Under the pieces are notes generated by a model. That model searched no databases and was not told the origin of the DNA. It was given only the letters and a program-made list of their open reading frames with translations. From Batkoa obscura (lineage: Eukaryota > Entomophthoromycota > Entomophthoromycetes > Entomophthorales > Batkoaceae): DNA of 57,530 nucleotides. The position numbers were made by a program, and so were the translations under genes. This document shows, one piece after another, positions 57,060-57,530 of this stretch. The DNA lies in assembly GCA_030770535.1 (NCBI GenBank), contig JASVEC010000102.1, positions 1-57,530 of the forward strand. Direction: 5' to 3'. Positions within the stretch are counted from its first letter, which is position 1. Each line of letters begins with the position of its first letter.

Positions 57060-57530
57060 ATGTCTGGGTCTAATAAAGGTATTTGAATAAAACAATATAG
57101 AATATACAACTAACAATGAAACTAGAAGGGGAAGAGATTTTAAAAAATGAAAGCGTTGATGAAATTGAAGGTTTAAAAAGGTATAAAATTGAACTTCCAT
57201 ATGGTTTAGTCCCACTGAACAAAAGGCTTCGTTTGAGTAATTCAATATTAATATTATATTATTATCAAGGTTGATATTTGCTTTAGGTTATCCAGGGGTA
57301 TATCCAGTGACTCGAGATCAACTTGAAGAAAAATTAGATCAAGAGAGAATTCGAAATGGTTTTTTTGATAAATACGTTGTTAAAGTAAATTAAATATTAC
57401 AAAGTGAATTCATTACTATACTGACCTTTTAAAAGAATGAAAATGTTCAAGGATTTCAATATTTAAAGGAAGCTTATTCAGATAAAAGAAAGTTAATGAA
57501 TCTTGGGAATTTTTTAGTAGATGTAATGAA
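57060..57530 (+). CDS. Unrecognised conserved-looking protein, N-terminal part, runs off edge
   Basis: Exon 1 is ATG at 57060 coding MSGSNK, spliced to EGEEILKNESVDEIEG at about 57127. This join keeps the frame, though an unspliced ATG at 57116 (MKLEGEEI) is possible. Later exons read YPGVYPVTRDQLEEKLDQE then RIRNGFFDKYVVK, and NENVQGFQYLKEAYSDKRK up to the window end. The YPGVYPVTRDQLEEKL block looks conserved and the helices are amphipathic, but I do not recognise the family. It is divergent from RAD16. Confidence 0.6.

Noticed and set aside
57051-57245. 64-codon frame on the minus strand at the right edge
   Set aside because: Opposite to the spliced plus-strand gene, whose exons join in frame.

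Overview
The window reads as nuclear DNA of a fungus, probably an early-diverging or otherwise intron-rich lineage; I cannot place it further. The DNA is strongly A+T-rich, genes carry many short GT-AG introns (about 40-100 nt), and the gene set is fungal or opisthokont: OMS1-like methyltransferase, ZRSR2/Urp-like splicing factor, CMTR-like cap methyltransferase, TFB1/p62 of TFIIH, VPS55/LEPROT, ZRC1/COT1-like zinc transporter, kanadaptin, SEC39/NBAS, YOS1/IER3IP1 and RAD16.

Layout. 1.6-10.3 kb is a compact gene cluster (OMS1 <-, ZRSR2 ->, CMTR <-, TFB1 ->, VPS55 <-). 10.3-40.9 kb has no protein gene of the host that I can see. It holds four tRNA genes (Ala-AGC, Thr-AGT and two identical Arg-ACG) in a field of transposable elements. 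40.9-57.5 kb is a second gene cluster (ZRC1 ->, kanadaptin <-, SEC39 ->, a MITE-broken ORF, YOS1 <-, RAD16 <-, and an unrecognised gene running off the right edge).

Two linked element families fill the middle. The first is a roughly 97-bp MITE with GGGG...CCCC ends and a 4-bp target duplication; about 45 copies and fragments are listed. The duplication is directly readable as AAAT, ATTT, ATTA, ACAT, AAGA, ATCT and mostly ATAT. The second is a roughly 2.5-kb DNA transposon, here called T, whose ends (GGGGCTGTCC.. and GGGGTTGTCT..) resemble the MITE ends. It encodes a broken DDE-type transposase with D..D-34-E spacing. Copies of T carry MITEs and sit in older T copies, so relative ages can be read. 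Three T copies share one MITE at the same base and share the same reading-frame breaks.

A second theme is local tandem duplication of gene junctions followed by reciprocal decay. The ZRSR2 3' end/CMTR 3' half and the SEC39 3' end/YOS1 are each present twice, and each block keeps one gene alive and the other dead. Adjacent genes often share very short intergenic spaces: OMS1/ZRSR2 132 bp, kanadaptin/SEC39 129 bp, and TFB1/VPS55 with overlapping stop codons. All splice structures are by-eye reconstructions from frame continuity and family resemblance; no transcript or database was consulted.
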